A DNA stretch of 64,000 bases, from the NCBI RefSeq assembly GCF_025685425.1, contig NZ_JAGTAS010000051.1:1-64000 (forward strand), given 5' to 3'. Every line of letters begins with the position of its first letter. Position 1 is the stretch's first letter. Under the pieces are notes generated by a model. That model was not told the origin of the DNA. It did not search any database and was given only the letters and a program-made list of their open reading frames with translations. This stretch comes from Terriglobus albidus. GTDB taxonomy: Bacteria > Acidobacteriota > Terriglobia > Terriglobales > Acidobacteriaceae. The position numbers and the translations under genes are program-made. Of the stretch, positions 40,644-49,641 are shown in pieces.

Positions 40644-42023
40644 TTATTGCGGCGGACCAAACTCTGCCATCACCAACGCCAGCCCTTCTTCCGTGGAGTG
40701 AATCTGCCCTTCGAGCTGTGCATCTTCCGCCGCCCGCAACATCTCCGTAAATTTCGGACCTGGTTTGTAGCCGGCATCAATCAGTGTTCTGCCATTCACC
40801 AGCAGAGCCGGCTTGATCTCGTCTTCCGGCGTCTCTTCGTAGTGCCTCTTCGCAAACTCGTAGAGCTCCAGGTTGCCGCTCGCCGAAGACGCATCCAGAT
40901 AGTGAAGTTCCAGATGCTCCTCAAAGCGAGGCATACGCAGGAAGCGCTTCAGCGTCGACTGCTTCATATGCATCACATCCGCAAACCTCATGTGATTGTG
41001 AATCAGCGCCAGGATCTGCTCCTTCTCCTCATTGGAGAAACGCAGCCGGTTCAGGATCTCTACGGCGATCCGTTCGCCTACCTCCACATGGCCATCAAAA
41101 CGAATGCGGTCGGGAGCACGGCGAAAGGTCGCGGGTTTGCCGATATCGTGCAGCAACGCTCCCCACGCCAGTGTTGCCGGCGGCATGGGTGGAAGCCTCT
41201 TGAGCAAAAGCAGCGTATGCACCCACACATCGCCCTCCGGGTGATATTGCGGCGGCTGCTCCACACCCTGCAGCTTCTTCGCTTCCGGCAATACCTGGGT
41301 CAGCAGACCGGTCTCGTCCAGCAGCTTCAACGCGACATCGGCATTCCCCTGGGTCAGCATGCGTGTCAACTCATCGCGCACACGCTCCGGCGAGACCTGA
41401 TGAATCTGCGGCGCTAGCTCACGAATCGCCGCATGCGTCGACAGCTCAATGCTGTAACCCAGCCGTGCAGCGAAGCGCACCGCCCGCAACATGCGCAGCT
41501 TGTCTTCCGTAAAACGCCGCCGGGCATCACCAACAGCGCGCACCACATGCGCACGCAAATCTTCACGGCCACCGACGAAGTCGAGCGTTGCCTCCTCAGC
41601 CGTAGCTCCATTCACAAACTTCGCCGGATCGAGCAACATGCCGTTGATAGTGAAGTCTCTCCGCCGGACATCCTCCTGCGGCGAAGTCGAAAAGGTCACC
41701 TGGTCGGGTCTACGTCCATCCGAGTAGGAACCGTCATTACGGAAGGTAGCAACCTCGGTGGCAATATCCGCTGCTTCCGGCCCGGGATACTCCGGTCCCG
41801 GCTGCAACACCAGGATCACCCCGAAGTGCGCCCCAACCGCAACGGTCTTCGGAAAGATGGCCTGTACCTGTTGCGGCGTCGCCGAGGTGGCCACGTCATA
41901 ATCCTTCGGCGAGACCCCCAGCAGCAGATCGCGCACACATCCACCGGCAAAGTACGCCTGGTGCCCGGCAGTATGAAGAGCCTGGGCAATCTGAAGAGCG
42001 GCCTGAAACTTGGGTTCCTGCAT
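40644..42023 (-). CDS. cca: CCA tRNA nucleotidyltransferase / poly(A) polymerase family protein
   Basis: 459 residues from ATG 42023, which has GGAAGA just upstream; an in-frame ATG at 42065 is less likely. The catalytic head domain has GGCVRDLLLG and KDYDVAT (the two metal-binding Asp), then RRDFTINGMLLDP and the RRFTEDKLRMLRAVRFA neck motif, all class II nucleotidyltransferase features. The C-terminal part carries an HD-type domain (LAWGALLHDIGKPAT). The expected role is adding CCA to tRNA 3' ends. In some phyla CC-adding, A-adding or poly(A) functions are split among such paralogues, which cannot be excluded here. Confidence 0.87.
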   Translation of the reverse strand: MQEPKFQAALQIAQALHTAGHQAYFAGGCVRDLLLGVSPKDYDVATSATPQQVQAIFPKTVAVGAHFGVILVLQPGPEYPGPEAADIATEVATFRNDGSYSDGRRPDQVTFSTSPQEDVRRRDFTINGMLLDPAKFVNGATAEEATLDFVGGREDLRAHVVRAVGDARRRFTEDKLRMLRAVRFAARLGYSIELSTHAAIRELAPQIHQVSPERVRDELTRMLTQGNADVALKLLDETGLLTQVLPEAKKLQGVEQPPQYHPEGDVWVHTLLLLKRLPPMPPATLAWGALLHDIGKPATFRRAPDRIRFDGHVEVGERIAVEILNRLRFSNEEKEQILALIHNHMRFADVMHMKQSTLKRFLRMPRFEEHLELHYLDASSASGNLELYEFAKRHYEETPEDEIKPALLVNGRTLIDAGYKPGPKFTEMLRAAEDAQLEGQIHSTEEGLALVMAEFGPPQ

Positions 42024-42294
42024 CGTCTTCCGCTTAGGATGAAACCGGTCCCCTCTCATTTGCATTGCGTTTTTGCTTAAGGGGACCCCAGCCAGCTCTG
42101 CTGGCTGGGGTAGTTAAGGGCACGTGCCGTCAAAGGCGCAAAACTATGGGGCTTCAGCCCCTGAGGGCACCCGACACAGAGGCCTCAGCGGCTTAAGCCG
42201 CGCATTACAACCACTTTATACGGCACGGCTACAAGCCATGCCCTTAAGCAGGACGAGAACAGCCCTCAACCGACAAGCTATCTACAATAAAGAG
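42024..42294. repeat. Divergent intergenic region with small palindromes
   Basis: From ~42086 to 42255 there are hairpins CCCCAGCCAGCTCTGCTGGCTGGGG, GGGGCTTCAGCCCC, CAGCGGCTTAAGCCGCG and GGCACGGCTACAAGCCATGCC, the last followed by CTTAAG. These resemble the palindromes at 188-285 and 45100-45190. It is the one clear divergent (head-to-head) region in the window that holds such repeats. Confidence 0.6.
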
Positions 42295-43431
42295 ATGGCT
42301 TCCGGTCTGATTCTTGGCATTGAGAGCTCCTGCGATGAGACGGCAGCCGCCGTCGTCCGCAGCGGCAGCGAAGTGCTCTCCAATGTCGTCGCCTCACAGA
42401 TCGCCACCCACGCCCTCTACGGCGGCGTCGTGCCGGAGCTTGCCTCGCGCGAACACCTCACCAACATCGTCCCGGTCGTCCGCACCGCCGTCGCCGAAGC
42501 CGGCATCACGCTCGCCGATCTCGATGCCGTCGCCGTCACCGAAGGTCCCGGACTCGCCGGAGCGCTCCTGGTCGGCATCACCTACGCCAAAGCGCTGGCC
42601 TACGGTCTCGGCACGCCGCTCATCGCGGTGAATCATCTCGAAGGCCACATCCATGCCGTCCTGATGGAGGCGAAGGAGACCCTCTCCCTTGCCTCTGGCG
42701 TTCCCGTCCTCGCTCTGGTCGTCTCCGGCGGACATACGCATCTCTACCTCGCCGAAGAGCGCGACGGCCTGTGGAACTACCGCAACGTCGGCCGCACCAT
42801 CGATGACGCCGCCGGCGAAGCCTACGATAAGAGCGCCAAGCTGCTCGGCCTGGGCTACCCCGGAGGCCCGCTGATGGACTTCCTCGCCAGCCACGGCGAT
42901 CCTAATGCCGTGGAGTTCAAGCTCGGCGGCATCAAGCCCAAGCTGCACCGCGACGGAGCCTCGCGCGGCGGCGAGTTCGACTTCTCCTTCAGCGGCATCA
43001 AAACCGCCGTCCTGCGCTATACCGAGCTGCACAGCATGCGTGAGCGTGCCGCCGCCCGCCACAATGCCCTGATGCAGGTAGAAGGGAACCGCCGCGAAGT
43101 TGCCCTTGCTCTCTGCGATCGCGAAACCCTGGATTTGATCGCCTCATTCCAGAAGGCCGTTGCCGGCTATCTGGTCAAACAGACCATGCGTGCGGCTGAG
43201 GAGTTCGGCGCCGGCAGCATCATCGTCTCCGGCGGTGTCGCCGCTAACCGTGCGCTGCGCGAGCGGATGTCAGCCGAAGCCGCAACCCGTCACCTCCAGA
43301 TCGCCTTCCCGTCGCTCGCGCTTGCCACCGACAATGCCGCCATGATCGCTGCTGCCGCCTGGCCCAAGTTCGCCGCCGGACTCTTCGCCTCGGACGATCT
43401 GAACGCCGTACCGCAGTTGCGCCTTGGTTAA
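42295..43431 (+). CDS. tsaD: tRNA N6-adenosine threonylcarbamoyltransferase TsaD
   Basis: 378 residues from ATG 42295, with AAAGAG in front; the open frame continues upstream through repeat sequence. It is an ASKHA-fold protein beginning GLILGIESSCDETAAAVV, with the metal-binding HLEGHIHAV, VSGGHTHLYL, DDAAGEAYDKSAKLLGLGYPGGP and the C-terminal IIVSGGVAANRALR and ATDNAAMIAAA. It transfers the threonylcarbamoyl group to A37 of ANN-decoding tRNAs together with TsaB and TsaE, which are not in this window. The cysS gene follows after 50 bases on the same strand. Confidence 0.95.
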   Translation: MASGLILGIESSCDETAAAVVRSGSEVLSNVVASQIATHALYGGVVPELASREHLTNIVPVVRTAVAEAGITLADLDAVAVTEGPGLAGALLVGITYAKALAYGLGTPLIAVNHLEGHIHAVLMEAKETLSLASGVPVLALVVSGGHTHLYLAEERDGLWNYRNVGRTIDDAAGEAYDKSAKLLGLGYPGGPLMDFLASHGDPNAVEFKLGGIKPKLHRDGASRGGEFDFSFSGIKTAVLRYTELHSMRERAAARHNALMQVEGNRREVALALCDRETLDLIASFQKAVAGYLVKQTMRAAEEFGAGSIIVSGGVAANRALRERMSAEAATRHLQIAFPSLALATDNAAMIAAAAWPKFAAGLFASDDLNAVPQLRLG

Positions 43432-43481
43432 GACATCCGTTGACCGGACGGGTAGAATCTACAAGGAAAGTGCCCTCCGGA

Positions 43482-44963
43482 ATGCCTGAGATCAAGCTCT
43501 TTAATACTCTGACCACCACCGTTGAGCCCCTGATGCCCCAGCGGGACAACACCCTGCGGATGTATGCCTGCGGACCCACGGTGTATGACTACGGACACAT
43601 CGGCAACTTCCGCACCTTCCTGCACGTCGACGCGCTGCGCCGCTTCGCCCGCCAGTCGGGCATGAAGGTCGAGCACGTCATGAACGTGACGGACGTCGAC
43701 GACAAGATCATCCGCAACGCCGCCGCCGCGCAGATGCCCATCCAGGACTACACCGCCAAGTACACTCAGGCCTTCTTTGAAGACCTGGAAGCTCTTGGCA
43801 TCGAGAAGCCGGAGTTCGTGGCCAAAGCCACCGAGAACATTCCGGAGATGGTCTCGCTGATCGAGAAGCTGGCCAGCGAAGACATCGCCTACAAGACTGA
43901 GGACGGAAGCTGGTACTTCCGCATCGCCCGCTTCCCGGCCTACGGCAAGCTTTCGAAAAAAGACTTTGACGGCATCGAAGACGGTGCCCGTGTCGATGTC
44001 GACGAGTACGAGAAGGACGCCGCCCGCGACTTCGCTCTTTGGAAGGCGCCGAAGCCGGGCGAAGCGCAGTGGAATACGGCCATCGGCTGCGGCCGCCCAG
44101 GCTGGCACATTGAGTGTTCGGCCATGGCGATGAAGTACCTTGGCGAAACTCTCGACCTGCACGCTGGCGGCGAAGACCTGATGTTCCCCCACCATGAAAA
44201 CGAAATAGCCCAGAGCGAGGCCGCCACCGGCAAGCCCTTCGCCCAGCACTGGATGCACGTCCGTTTCCTTCTGGTGGAAGGCAAGAAGATGTCCAAGAGT
44301 GAAGGAAACTTCTTCACTCTGCGCGACCTCTTGCTGAAGGGCTATCGCGCCTCGGCCATTCGCTTCCTGCTGCTGAGCGTCCCCTACCGCAACCAGATGA
44401 ACTTCACCTTTGATGGCCTGACGGAATCGACCAATGCCATCGACCGCCTGCGCACCTTCGTCGATCGCCTGCGCAAGGGAACCTTCGCCGAAGGCATCAA
44501 CGAAGAGATCTCGGCCGCTACGAAGAAGGCCGCTGAAGGCTTTGCCGCAGCGATGGCCGACGATCTGAACACCGCGGTAGCCCGTGCCGCAGTCTTTGAC
44601 CTGATCCGCGCCGCCAACTCCGCCATGGATAGCGGCAAGCTGCTCGCCGGCAATGTCCCGGAGATCGAAGCCGTACTCGCCTCCTTCGACGGCATCTTCG
44701 CCGTCCTCACCGACCGCGACGCCGAGCTGACCAAGGCCGCGCTCGCTTGGGCAGAAAAGGAAGGCAAGCTCGACCAGGCATCTCCCGAGCTGCTCGCCAC
44801 CATGTCGCTCAGCGACGAAGAGGTAGACAAGCTGGTCGCCGAACGCACACTGGCCAAGAAACAACGCAACTTCGCCCGCGCCGACGCCATCCGCAACGAG
44901 CTCCTGGAAAAGGGCATCATCATCGAAGACTCAAAAGACGGCGTCCGCTGGAAGCGTAAATAA
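43482..44963 (+). CDS. cysS: Cysteinyl-tRNA synthetase
   Basis: 493 residues, class I aminoacyl-tRNA synthetase. Visible are the zinc-binding MYACGPTVYDYGHIGN with the HIGH-type motif, MNVTDVDDKI, CGRPGWHIECSAMA (zinc ligands), LDLHAGGEDLMFPHHENE and the KMSKS loop KKMSKSEGNFFTLRD. The C-terminal DALR-type anticodon-binding region follows. The start is ATG 43482 (MPEIKLFNTLT). A GTG four codons earlier is directly preceded by AAGGAA but is too close to it. Cytoplasmic; charges tRNA-Cys. Confidence 0.95.
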   Translation: MPEIKLFNTLTTTVEPLMPQRDNTLRMYACGPTVYDYGHIGNFRTFLHVDALRRFARQSGMKVEHVMNVTDVDDKIIRNAAAAQMPIQDYTAKYTQAFFEDLEALGIEKPEFVAKATENIPEMVSLIEKLASEDIAYKTEDGSWYFRIARFPAYGKLSKKDFDGIEDGARVDVDEYEKDAARDFALWKAPKPGEAQWNTAIGCGRPGWHIECSAMAMKYLGETLDLHAGGEDLMFPHHENEIAQSEAATGKPFAQHWMHVRFLLVEGKKMSKSEGNFFTLRDLLLKGYRASAIRFLLLSVPYRNQMNFTFDGLTESTNAIDRLRTFVDRLRKGTFAEGINEEISAATKKAAEGFAAAMADDLNTAVARAAVFDLIRAANSAMDSGKLLAGNVPEIEAVLASFDGIFAVLTDRDAELTKAALAWAEKEGKLDQASPELLATMSLSDEEVDKLVAERTLAKKQRNFARADAIRNELLEKGIIIEDSKDGVRWKRK

Positions 44964-45275
44964 ACCAAAAGCTCGCGTTTATCGTCAGGGATAGCCACGT
45001 TGGCTATTCCTTCGCCTTGATCGGCCGATGTCTCCAAAGATCCTTTACAGATTGAGGCAGCGTGTGACGCTACTGTCGTTGCCCACCCGCACAGCGCATC
45101 CCGTTTCGCACAGCAGGTGCGAATGTCGTGTCTAAGGGGACGGCTGAAGGCCGTGCCCTTAAGCAAAACATTCGCGCTACGCGCAAACCGCTTTTTGTTT
45201 GTCATTTCGTAGTGACCAACGGGAACGAAGAAATCTGCTTCTCTACCACCGCGCCGAATTTCCCAACTCCGCCTA
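44964..45275. repeat. Convergent intergenic region with small palindromes
   Basis: A hairpin of GGATAGCC and GGCTATTCC (44989-45011) follows the cysS stop by 25 bases and may end that transcript. Between ~45098 and 45195 there are palindromes of the TTCGCACAGCAGGTGCGAA, GGACGGCTGAAGGCCGTGCCCTTAAG and TTCGCGCTACGCGC types. No gene is seen. Confidence 0.55.
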
Positions 45276-46187
45276 CTACGCCGTCTTCTTCACCTTCGAC
45301 AGATTCACCAGCGCCACAGCAGCCAGAATCACGAACATCCCCGTCCACTCATACACACCCATCCCCTCATGCAGCAGCCAGATCCCCAGGATCGACGCCA
45401 CAATCGGATTCACATACGCATACGTCGCCACCTTCGCCACCGAGACGTGATGCAGCAGCCACACATACGCCGTAAATCCGATCAGCGCTCCAAAGACCGT
45501 CAGATACGCCAGCCCTAACACCGCGGGCCGCGTCCACCGAGCCTCTGCCCATGAACCCATTCCTGTAGCAATCAACAGGTTCAATCCACCGCCAAGCAGC
45601 AGTTGCCAACCGGCCAGCACCATGGGATCCCGCTGCATCTTGAACCGCTTCGACATCACCGAGCCGATCGCCCAGCTCAACGCCGCCCCCAACAACAACA
45701 CACTACCGAAGACCTTACCCGTACCACTGAACGAGATGTGACGGACAGTCGGCCATAGCAGCGTCATCAAGCCGGCGAATCCAAGGAACAACCCCGCCCA
45801 ACCGCGCCGGGTAAGCCCATCACCGCCGGGCACCAGCGTATCCAGTAGCGCGATAAAGATCGGAATCGCAGCCAGCACCATGGCGGCAAAACCGGAGTCG
45901 ACCGTTTTCTCCGCCCATACCAGCAGGCAGTTATTGCCCACCAGCAAGATTGCGCCCAGGATTCCACAGCGCCACACCTCGCTTGAAGTAATCCGGATCG
46001 ATTGCTTGTTGAAGCGGCACAGCAGAAAGATGAACGGCGCCGACAGGAAGTACCGCAGGCCGCTGATGATCGGCGGCGCCAGATCGATTACCGCATAATG
46101 AATCGCCAGAAACGTCGATCCCCAGATCAGATAAATGCAGGCAAAACACACGATGATCTGGGCCGTAAATTTCCGGGAGGTAGGCAT
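45276..46187 (-). CDS. EamA-family (DMT superfamily) transporter
   Basis: 303 residues, ten membrane helices in two EamA repeats. Repeat 1 begins IIVCFACIYLIWGSTFLAIHYAV, and repeat 2 includes GSVLLLGAALSWAIGSVMSKR. The sequence ends after the tenth helix with a short basic tail. YedA/RhtA-like members export amino acids or other metabolites; the substrate is not predictable. It diverges from the yraN gene with only 25 bases between the two start codons, so at least one promoter must lie inside a neighbouring coding region, or the yraN start is further downstream. Confidence 0.83.
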   Translation of the reverse strand: MPTSRKFTAQIIVCFACIYLIWGSTFLAIHYAVIDLAPPIISGLRYFLSAPFIFLLCRFNKQSIRITSSEVWRCGILGAILLVGNNCLLVWAEKTVDSGFAAMVLAAIPIFIALLDTLVPGGDGLTRRGWAGLFLGFAGLMTLLWPTVRHISFSGTGKVFGSVLLLGAALSWAIGSVMSKRFKMQRDPMVLAGWQLLLGGGLNLLIATGMGSWAEARWTRPAVLGLAYLTVFGALIGFTAYVWLLHHVSVAKVATYAYVNPIVASILGIWLLHEGMGVYEWTGMFVILAAVALVNLSKVKKTA

Positions 46188-46212
46188 CGGCGGTACCTTA
46201 TGATTTCACACG

Positions 46213-46650
46213 ATGCCCGCACTTCAACAACGGACGTTGCTCTGGATGGAACGGCTTGCCACGGCGCTGGGCCGCCGGCCCTCACAACCGAAGCATCTCC
46301 GTGTTGGTGAACGTGGCGAAGACGCTGCCTTCTGGCATCTGCGGCGGCACGGTTATACCGTCGTAGCCCGGCGGTGGCGCTGGGCCGGTGTTCCCGGCGG
46401 CGACGTGGACCTCATCGCCTGGCAAGGACCGATACTCTGCTTCATCGAGGTAAAGACACGCAGCAAGCGCGACCTGGTACCGGCGGAGTTCGCCGTCGAT
46501 GACGCCAAACAACGAATGCTGCGCCGCCTGGCATCGGCCTACGTACGGCATTTCCCAGACAAGGTACGCGATAGCATCGCCATTCGCTTCGATGTCGTCT
46601 CGGTATACCTTAACGACACCGCCTGCGAGCTGATGGAAGGAGCCTTCTAA
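46213..46650 (+). CDS. YraN-family (UPF0102) nuclease-like protein
   Basis: 145 residues. The PD-(D/E)xK nuclease-like core is plain: RVGERGEDAAFWHLRRHGYTVVARRWR, then GGDVDLIAW and CFIEVKTRS, giving the D-(x)n-E-x-K pattern, and AKQRMLRRLASAYV. The family is widespread and presumed to act on DNA or RNA, often encoded near rnhB or translation genes, but its role is not established. No clear Shine-Dalgarno precedes ATG 46213; ATG 46246 (MERLATALG) is an alternative. The following DinB-family gene starts two bases after its stop. Confidence 0.82.
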   Translation: MPALQQRTLLWMERLATALGRRPSQPKHLRVGERGEDAAFWHLRRHGYTVVARRWRWAGVPGGDVDLIAWQGPILCFIEVKTRSKRDLVPAEFAVDDAKQRMLRRLASAYVRHFPDKVRDSIAIRFDVVSVYLNDTACELMEGAF

Positions 46651-46652
46651 CC

Positions 46653-47135
46653 ATGTCCACCTACACGCCCCCCACCGATGTCGTGCTGCTGGAGCCGGAA
46701 AGGCTGGCTGACGACCTTGCCCAGGCTCTCGACAGCGCCCTGCCGCGTCTGCGGCAGATGACCGATCTGGAGTCGCAGCAGCCGCGCGGGCCAGGCAAGT
46801 GGTCGCCGCGCCAGATCATCGGACACCTGATCGACTCCGCCTGCAACAACCACCAACGTTTCGTCCGCCTGCAGATCGATCCCGAGATTCATCTGCCTGG
46901 CTACAAGCAGACCGAGTGGGTCGCCGTGCAGCACTATGACGAACGTCCCTGGAAAGATCTCTTGAATCTCTGGGAAGGACTCAACCGGCATCTCGTGCAC
47001 GTCATCGCGCACATCCAGAAGCCGCACCTGCGCCATGAGTGGATCACCCCGGACCGTGCCTGGACTCTTGGCTTCCTGATCGAGGACTATATCGCCCACA
47101 TGGGCCACCACCTGCTGCAGATTCTTCCGGAGTGA
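46653..47135 (+). CDS. DinB-family metal-binding protein
   Basis: 160 residues in the DinB four-helix fold. Metal-site histidines fit the family: His in GHLIDSACNNHQRF (helix 2) and the pair in DYIAHMGHHLLQIL (helix 4). It starts two bases after yraN and is surely cotranscribed with it. DinB-like enzymes transfer or hydrolyse groups using thiol cofactors such as bacillithiol; no substrate can be named. It is not closely similar to the other DinB protein in the window (11133-11642), which lacks the helix-2 His. Confidence 0.8.
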   Translation: MSTYTPPTDVVLLEPERLADDLAQALDSALPRLRQMTDLESQQPRGPGKWSPRQIIGHLIDSACNNHQRFVRLQIDPEIHLPGYKQTEWVAVQHYDERPWKDLLNLWEGLNRHLVHVIAHIQKPHLRHEWITPDRAWTLGFLIEDYIAHMGHHLLQILPE

Positions 47136-47187
47136 ACAATTTTGCCCCGCGGGTGTCTAATCTAGTGAGAGGAAAGGGATTTGAGCC

Positions 47188-47679
47188 ATGAGCGGATTGA
47201 TGGATGCACCGGTCTACGATGAGCAAAGAGAGAGGCGCAAGACAGCCCTGCTGATCGCGGCAGGGGTGCTGGTGTTACTTTTGGCCATCCTCTTTGTCGC
47301 CGGCTTCATCGCCGGACATGGCTGGTTCTTCTCGAACCTTCCCGCCGAACACAAGGTCGACCGCTTTCTGACCGCAATCGAGAAGAAAGACTTCGACACC
47401 GCATATGGCGTCTACGTCAACGACGAGAACTGGAAGGCGAATCCCGGCAAATACAGCGGCTATCCCCTGAAGCGGTTCACCGAGGACTGGACGCAGTACT
47501 CACCGGTAGGTGAGATCCACAGTCATCACGTGGACATCTCGCGCACCGACGGAGAAGGCTTCTGGGGCTCGGGCACCATCGTCGGCTCAACCATCAACGG
47601 GAAGAAGCGACTGTTCCTCTGGGTCCAGCGCAGCGACGGCACATTGACCTACCCAACCCCACACATCATCCAGTATTAA
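47188..47679 (+). CDS. Small membrane protein with NTF2-like extracytoplasmic domain
   Basis: 163 residues. After ~20 charged residues there is one membrane helix (ALLIAAGVLVLLLAILFVAGFIAG). The rest would face outside and looks like a small alpha+beta domain (VDRFLTAIEKKDFDTAYGVYV resembles the first helices of NTF2-like/DUF4878 domains). No catalytic residues are recognisable. GGAAAGGG precedes the ATG. It follows the DinB gene by 52 bases and may belong to the same transcript. Function unknown. Confidence 0.65.
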   Translation: MSGLMDAPVYDEQRERRKTALLIAAGVLVLLLAILFVAGFIAGHGWFFSNLPAEHKVDRFLTAIEKKDFDTAYGVYVNDENWKANPGKYSGYPLKRFTEDWTQYSPVGEIHSHHVDISRTDGEGFWGSGTIVGSTINGKKRLFLWVQRSDGTLTYPTPHIIQY

Positions 47680-47771
47680 ACTGACCGATACGAAGCCTGC
47701 CCCACACGTGGGTGACGCATCCATGGAATCCTGTATACCCTGTTTTTGTTCTCCGTTTATACGGGGTGACC

Positions 47772-47888
47772 TAGAGCATTTTCCCTGTTAGGTGTAGAGT
47801 AGGGCTTCCGCATCCATGGGCGTCTTCCGCAATGAAAATGCCGCTTCACGCCCCTTCCGGAATACCCAGCAAAAGGGAAAATGCTCTA
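47772..47888 (+). repeat. Family A element upstream of the wzy-like gene
   Basis: It runs from TAGAGCATTTTCCCTGT to GGGAAAATGCTCTA, with TA at both borders and the internal complementary segments GGGCGTCTTCC and GAAAATGCC. It has the same orientation as the copies at 30758 and 32083. It ends 28 bases before the GTG start of the polymerase-like gene, so it could influence that gene's transcription or leader. Confidence 0.8.
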
Positions 47889-47916
47889 ATGACGACGGGA
47901 ATGAGGTAAGGCAACT

Positions 47917-49293
47917 GTGATTGTGTGGTGGTACTGCACATATTTTGCGTGGCTCGCATTACAGAACATCGTCGCGCCGTATGTCTACCACGCCGGTCTG
48001 CTTTCCCTGGAACAGACCTACGTCCTGATGGCGGCAAAGGACGCTATCCTGTTCGTCGCCATTCTGCTGCTATCCGTCCGCGTCTTCCGAAAAGATTTTA
48101 AGTGGCATTGGATCGACACCTGCGCCTGCGGCTACATGGCTCTTCTCGCAGTCTATGTTTTCGTCCCCGACTGGCTCCATCTCGACGTTCCTTTCCCAGT
48201 CAGGCTGATCACTTATCGCGCGCAGACAGCGCTGGTGATGTTCTATCTCTGGGGACGCTTCACCCGGCTTCGCTGGTCCCAATGGAAATCCATCGCCATC
48301 TTCCAGATCGTGATGCTGGCAGCCGCTTCGGTTTTTGGCATTTTCGAACGGTTCATGCTGCCACTTTCATTCTGGAGTAGAACCATCGGCGTAAGCGACT
48401 ACCTCCTCGACGTGAAAAAGCTCGACAGCAACCTGAATGTTCAGGATGGCTTGCCTTCGAATCTCTTTCACTTCGGTCTCCGGCGGCTACTTTCCGTTTA
48501 TGCCGATCCTCTTGGCATGGGAACCGCCTGTGTTTTCCCCTTGGTAGCAGCAATCGCAATTATGCTTTGCCTGAGGCGGGAGCGGGATCCAGATAGGATG
48601 AAATGGATCCCTTACTATCTCTGGGCCGCAACCCTGATCGCGATTGCCTTGCTGCTGACAATCGGTCGCGAATCGATTGGAGTAGCCTGCGTTGCGATCC
48701 TGGTGCTCTGCATCGCCCTCGGAGAGACACGTTTCCTGCGCGCCCTTGGTGTTCTGGCTTTTCTCTCAATCCTGATTAATCCGTCCGTCACTAAATTCAT
48801 CGTTGATACCGTCACCTTTCAGGAGTCGAGTGCTATCGCGCATCTCAACCTTCTTTCCACGGGGCTTCAAGATCTATCCACGCTGTTGGTCGGACATGGT
48901 GTCGGAACTACCGGCGCCTGGGCCACTTCCTTGGGAGTACATGAATTGACCGACATCGGGGAAAGTTCATACCTTGAACTGGCTGCACAAGGCGGTGCCG
49001 CGACGCTAGTAGTGTTTCTCGCTTTCCTGATCGGGCTCTCCCGCTGGCTCTGGATGACGGCGAGACGTTGCGACGATCCTGTCTGGAAGGGTATGTTCCT
49101 CGCCATCAGCACCTCCCTGATTGCGCGACTTATCTTCGCGGTATTCTCACCCTCTTTTTTTGCGCTGATTCCAATGGCAAACATGTTCTTTCTGGCTGGA
49201 GCCGCACTGAGCACCGTGAACCGTATTTCATTCGAGCCGGAGAGCGTTCTCGTGGAAGAAAGCACAGAGACCGAATTGGAGGTATATGCCTAG
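47917..49293 (+). CDS. O-antigen polymerase/ligase-like (Wzy/WaaL) membrane protein
   Basis: 458 residues with about eleven membrane helices, starting at GTG 47917 with GAGGTAAGG upstream. A larger external loop lies after ~residue 280, and the region RESIGVACVAILVL and GHGVGTTGAWATSLGVHEL... with GESSYLELAAQGG fits the Wzy_C pattern, in which loop residues handle lipid-linked sugar chains. It would polymerise or ligate the repeat units made by the downstream cluster. It lies apart from the main operon, between a family A element upstream and a family B element whose first bases form its TAG stop (49291-49293), and it is convergent with the SLBB export gene. Confidence 0.7.
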   Translation: MIVWWYCTYFAWLALQNIVAPYVYHAGLLSLEQTYVLMAAKDAILFVAILLLSVRVFRKDFKWHWIDTCACGYMALLAVYVFVPDWLHLDVPFPVRLITYRAQTALVMFYLWGRFTRLRWSQWKSIAIFQIVMLAAASVFGIFERFMLPLSFWSRTIGVSDYLLDVKKLDSNLNVQDGLPSNLFHFGLRRLLSVYADPLGMGTACVFPLVAAIAIMLCLRRERDPDRMKWIPYYLWAATLIAIALLLTIGRESIGVACVAILVLCIALGETRFLRALGVLAFLSILINPSVTKFIVDTVTFQESSAIAHLNLLSTGLQDLSTLLVGHGVGTTGAWATSLGVHELTDIGESSYLELAAQGGAATLVVFLAFLIGLSRWLWMTARRCDDPVWKGMFLAISTSLIARLIFAVFSPSFFALIPMANMFFLAGAALSTVNRISFEPESVLVEESTETELEVYA

Positions 49294-49416
49294 GGTGGTG
49301 TCTCAGAAGTTCTTGTCATAAATGTCCTGAACTTAGTGAAAGACCTGCTTTTTCGACGCTCCGGACGGCAAAAACCCTTAATGATTTATGCCGTGAACTT
49401 CAGGGACAGGACACTA
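49291..49416 (+). repeat. Family B element, copy 1, supplying the stop codon of the wzy-like gene
   Basis: It begins TAGGGTGGTGTCTCAGAAG and ends GACAGGACACTA. The ends are an imperfect inverted repeat (TAGTGxxxTGTCxCxGAAGTTC type). TAG at 49291-49293 is the in-frame stop of the preceding gene; removing the element with one TA gives GCC-TAG-CTG, again a stop at the same codon. A second copy lies at 49642-49773 in direct orientation, and a diverged one at ~7408-7527. Confidence 0.75.
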
Positions 49417-49641
49417 GCTGCCATGGCGTGAGAACAGCCAAGTATCGAGCGCAAGCTCGATCCGGTGGGAGCCGTGGGCTTCAGCCCACGGATCAGCGGC
49501 CTAAAAAAATTGGGCTTTAGCCCTAGGCTTTCTTATTCCATAAGCGAAAGCCGGAGGCTAAAGCCATTCATTTTTGTGCCTCAAATCAGCGGGCTAAAAG
49601 CCCGCTGCTCCCACCCAATTCGAGCTTCCCTCGAACGTTTC
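49417..49641. repeat. Family C palindromic module between two family B copies
   Basis: A TATCGAGCGCAAGCTCGAT hairpin is followed by the module at 49464-49615 (GGTGGGAGCCGTGGGCTTC to GCCCGCTGCTCCCACC) and a TTCGAGCTTCCCTCGAA hairpin. It separates convergent genes and is bracketed by direct copies of family B. No coding sequence is seen. Confidence 0.7.

Noticed and set aside
43428-44864. Minus-strand open frame of 478 codons opposite cysS
   Set aside because: Mirror of cysteinyl-tRNA synthetase coding sequence; Val/Gly/Asp-rich translation without motifs.
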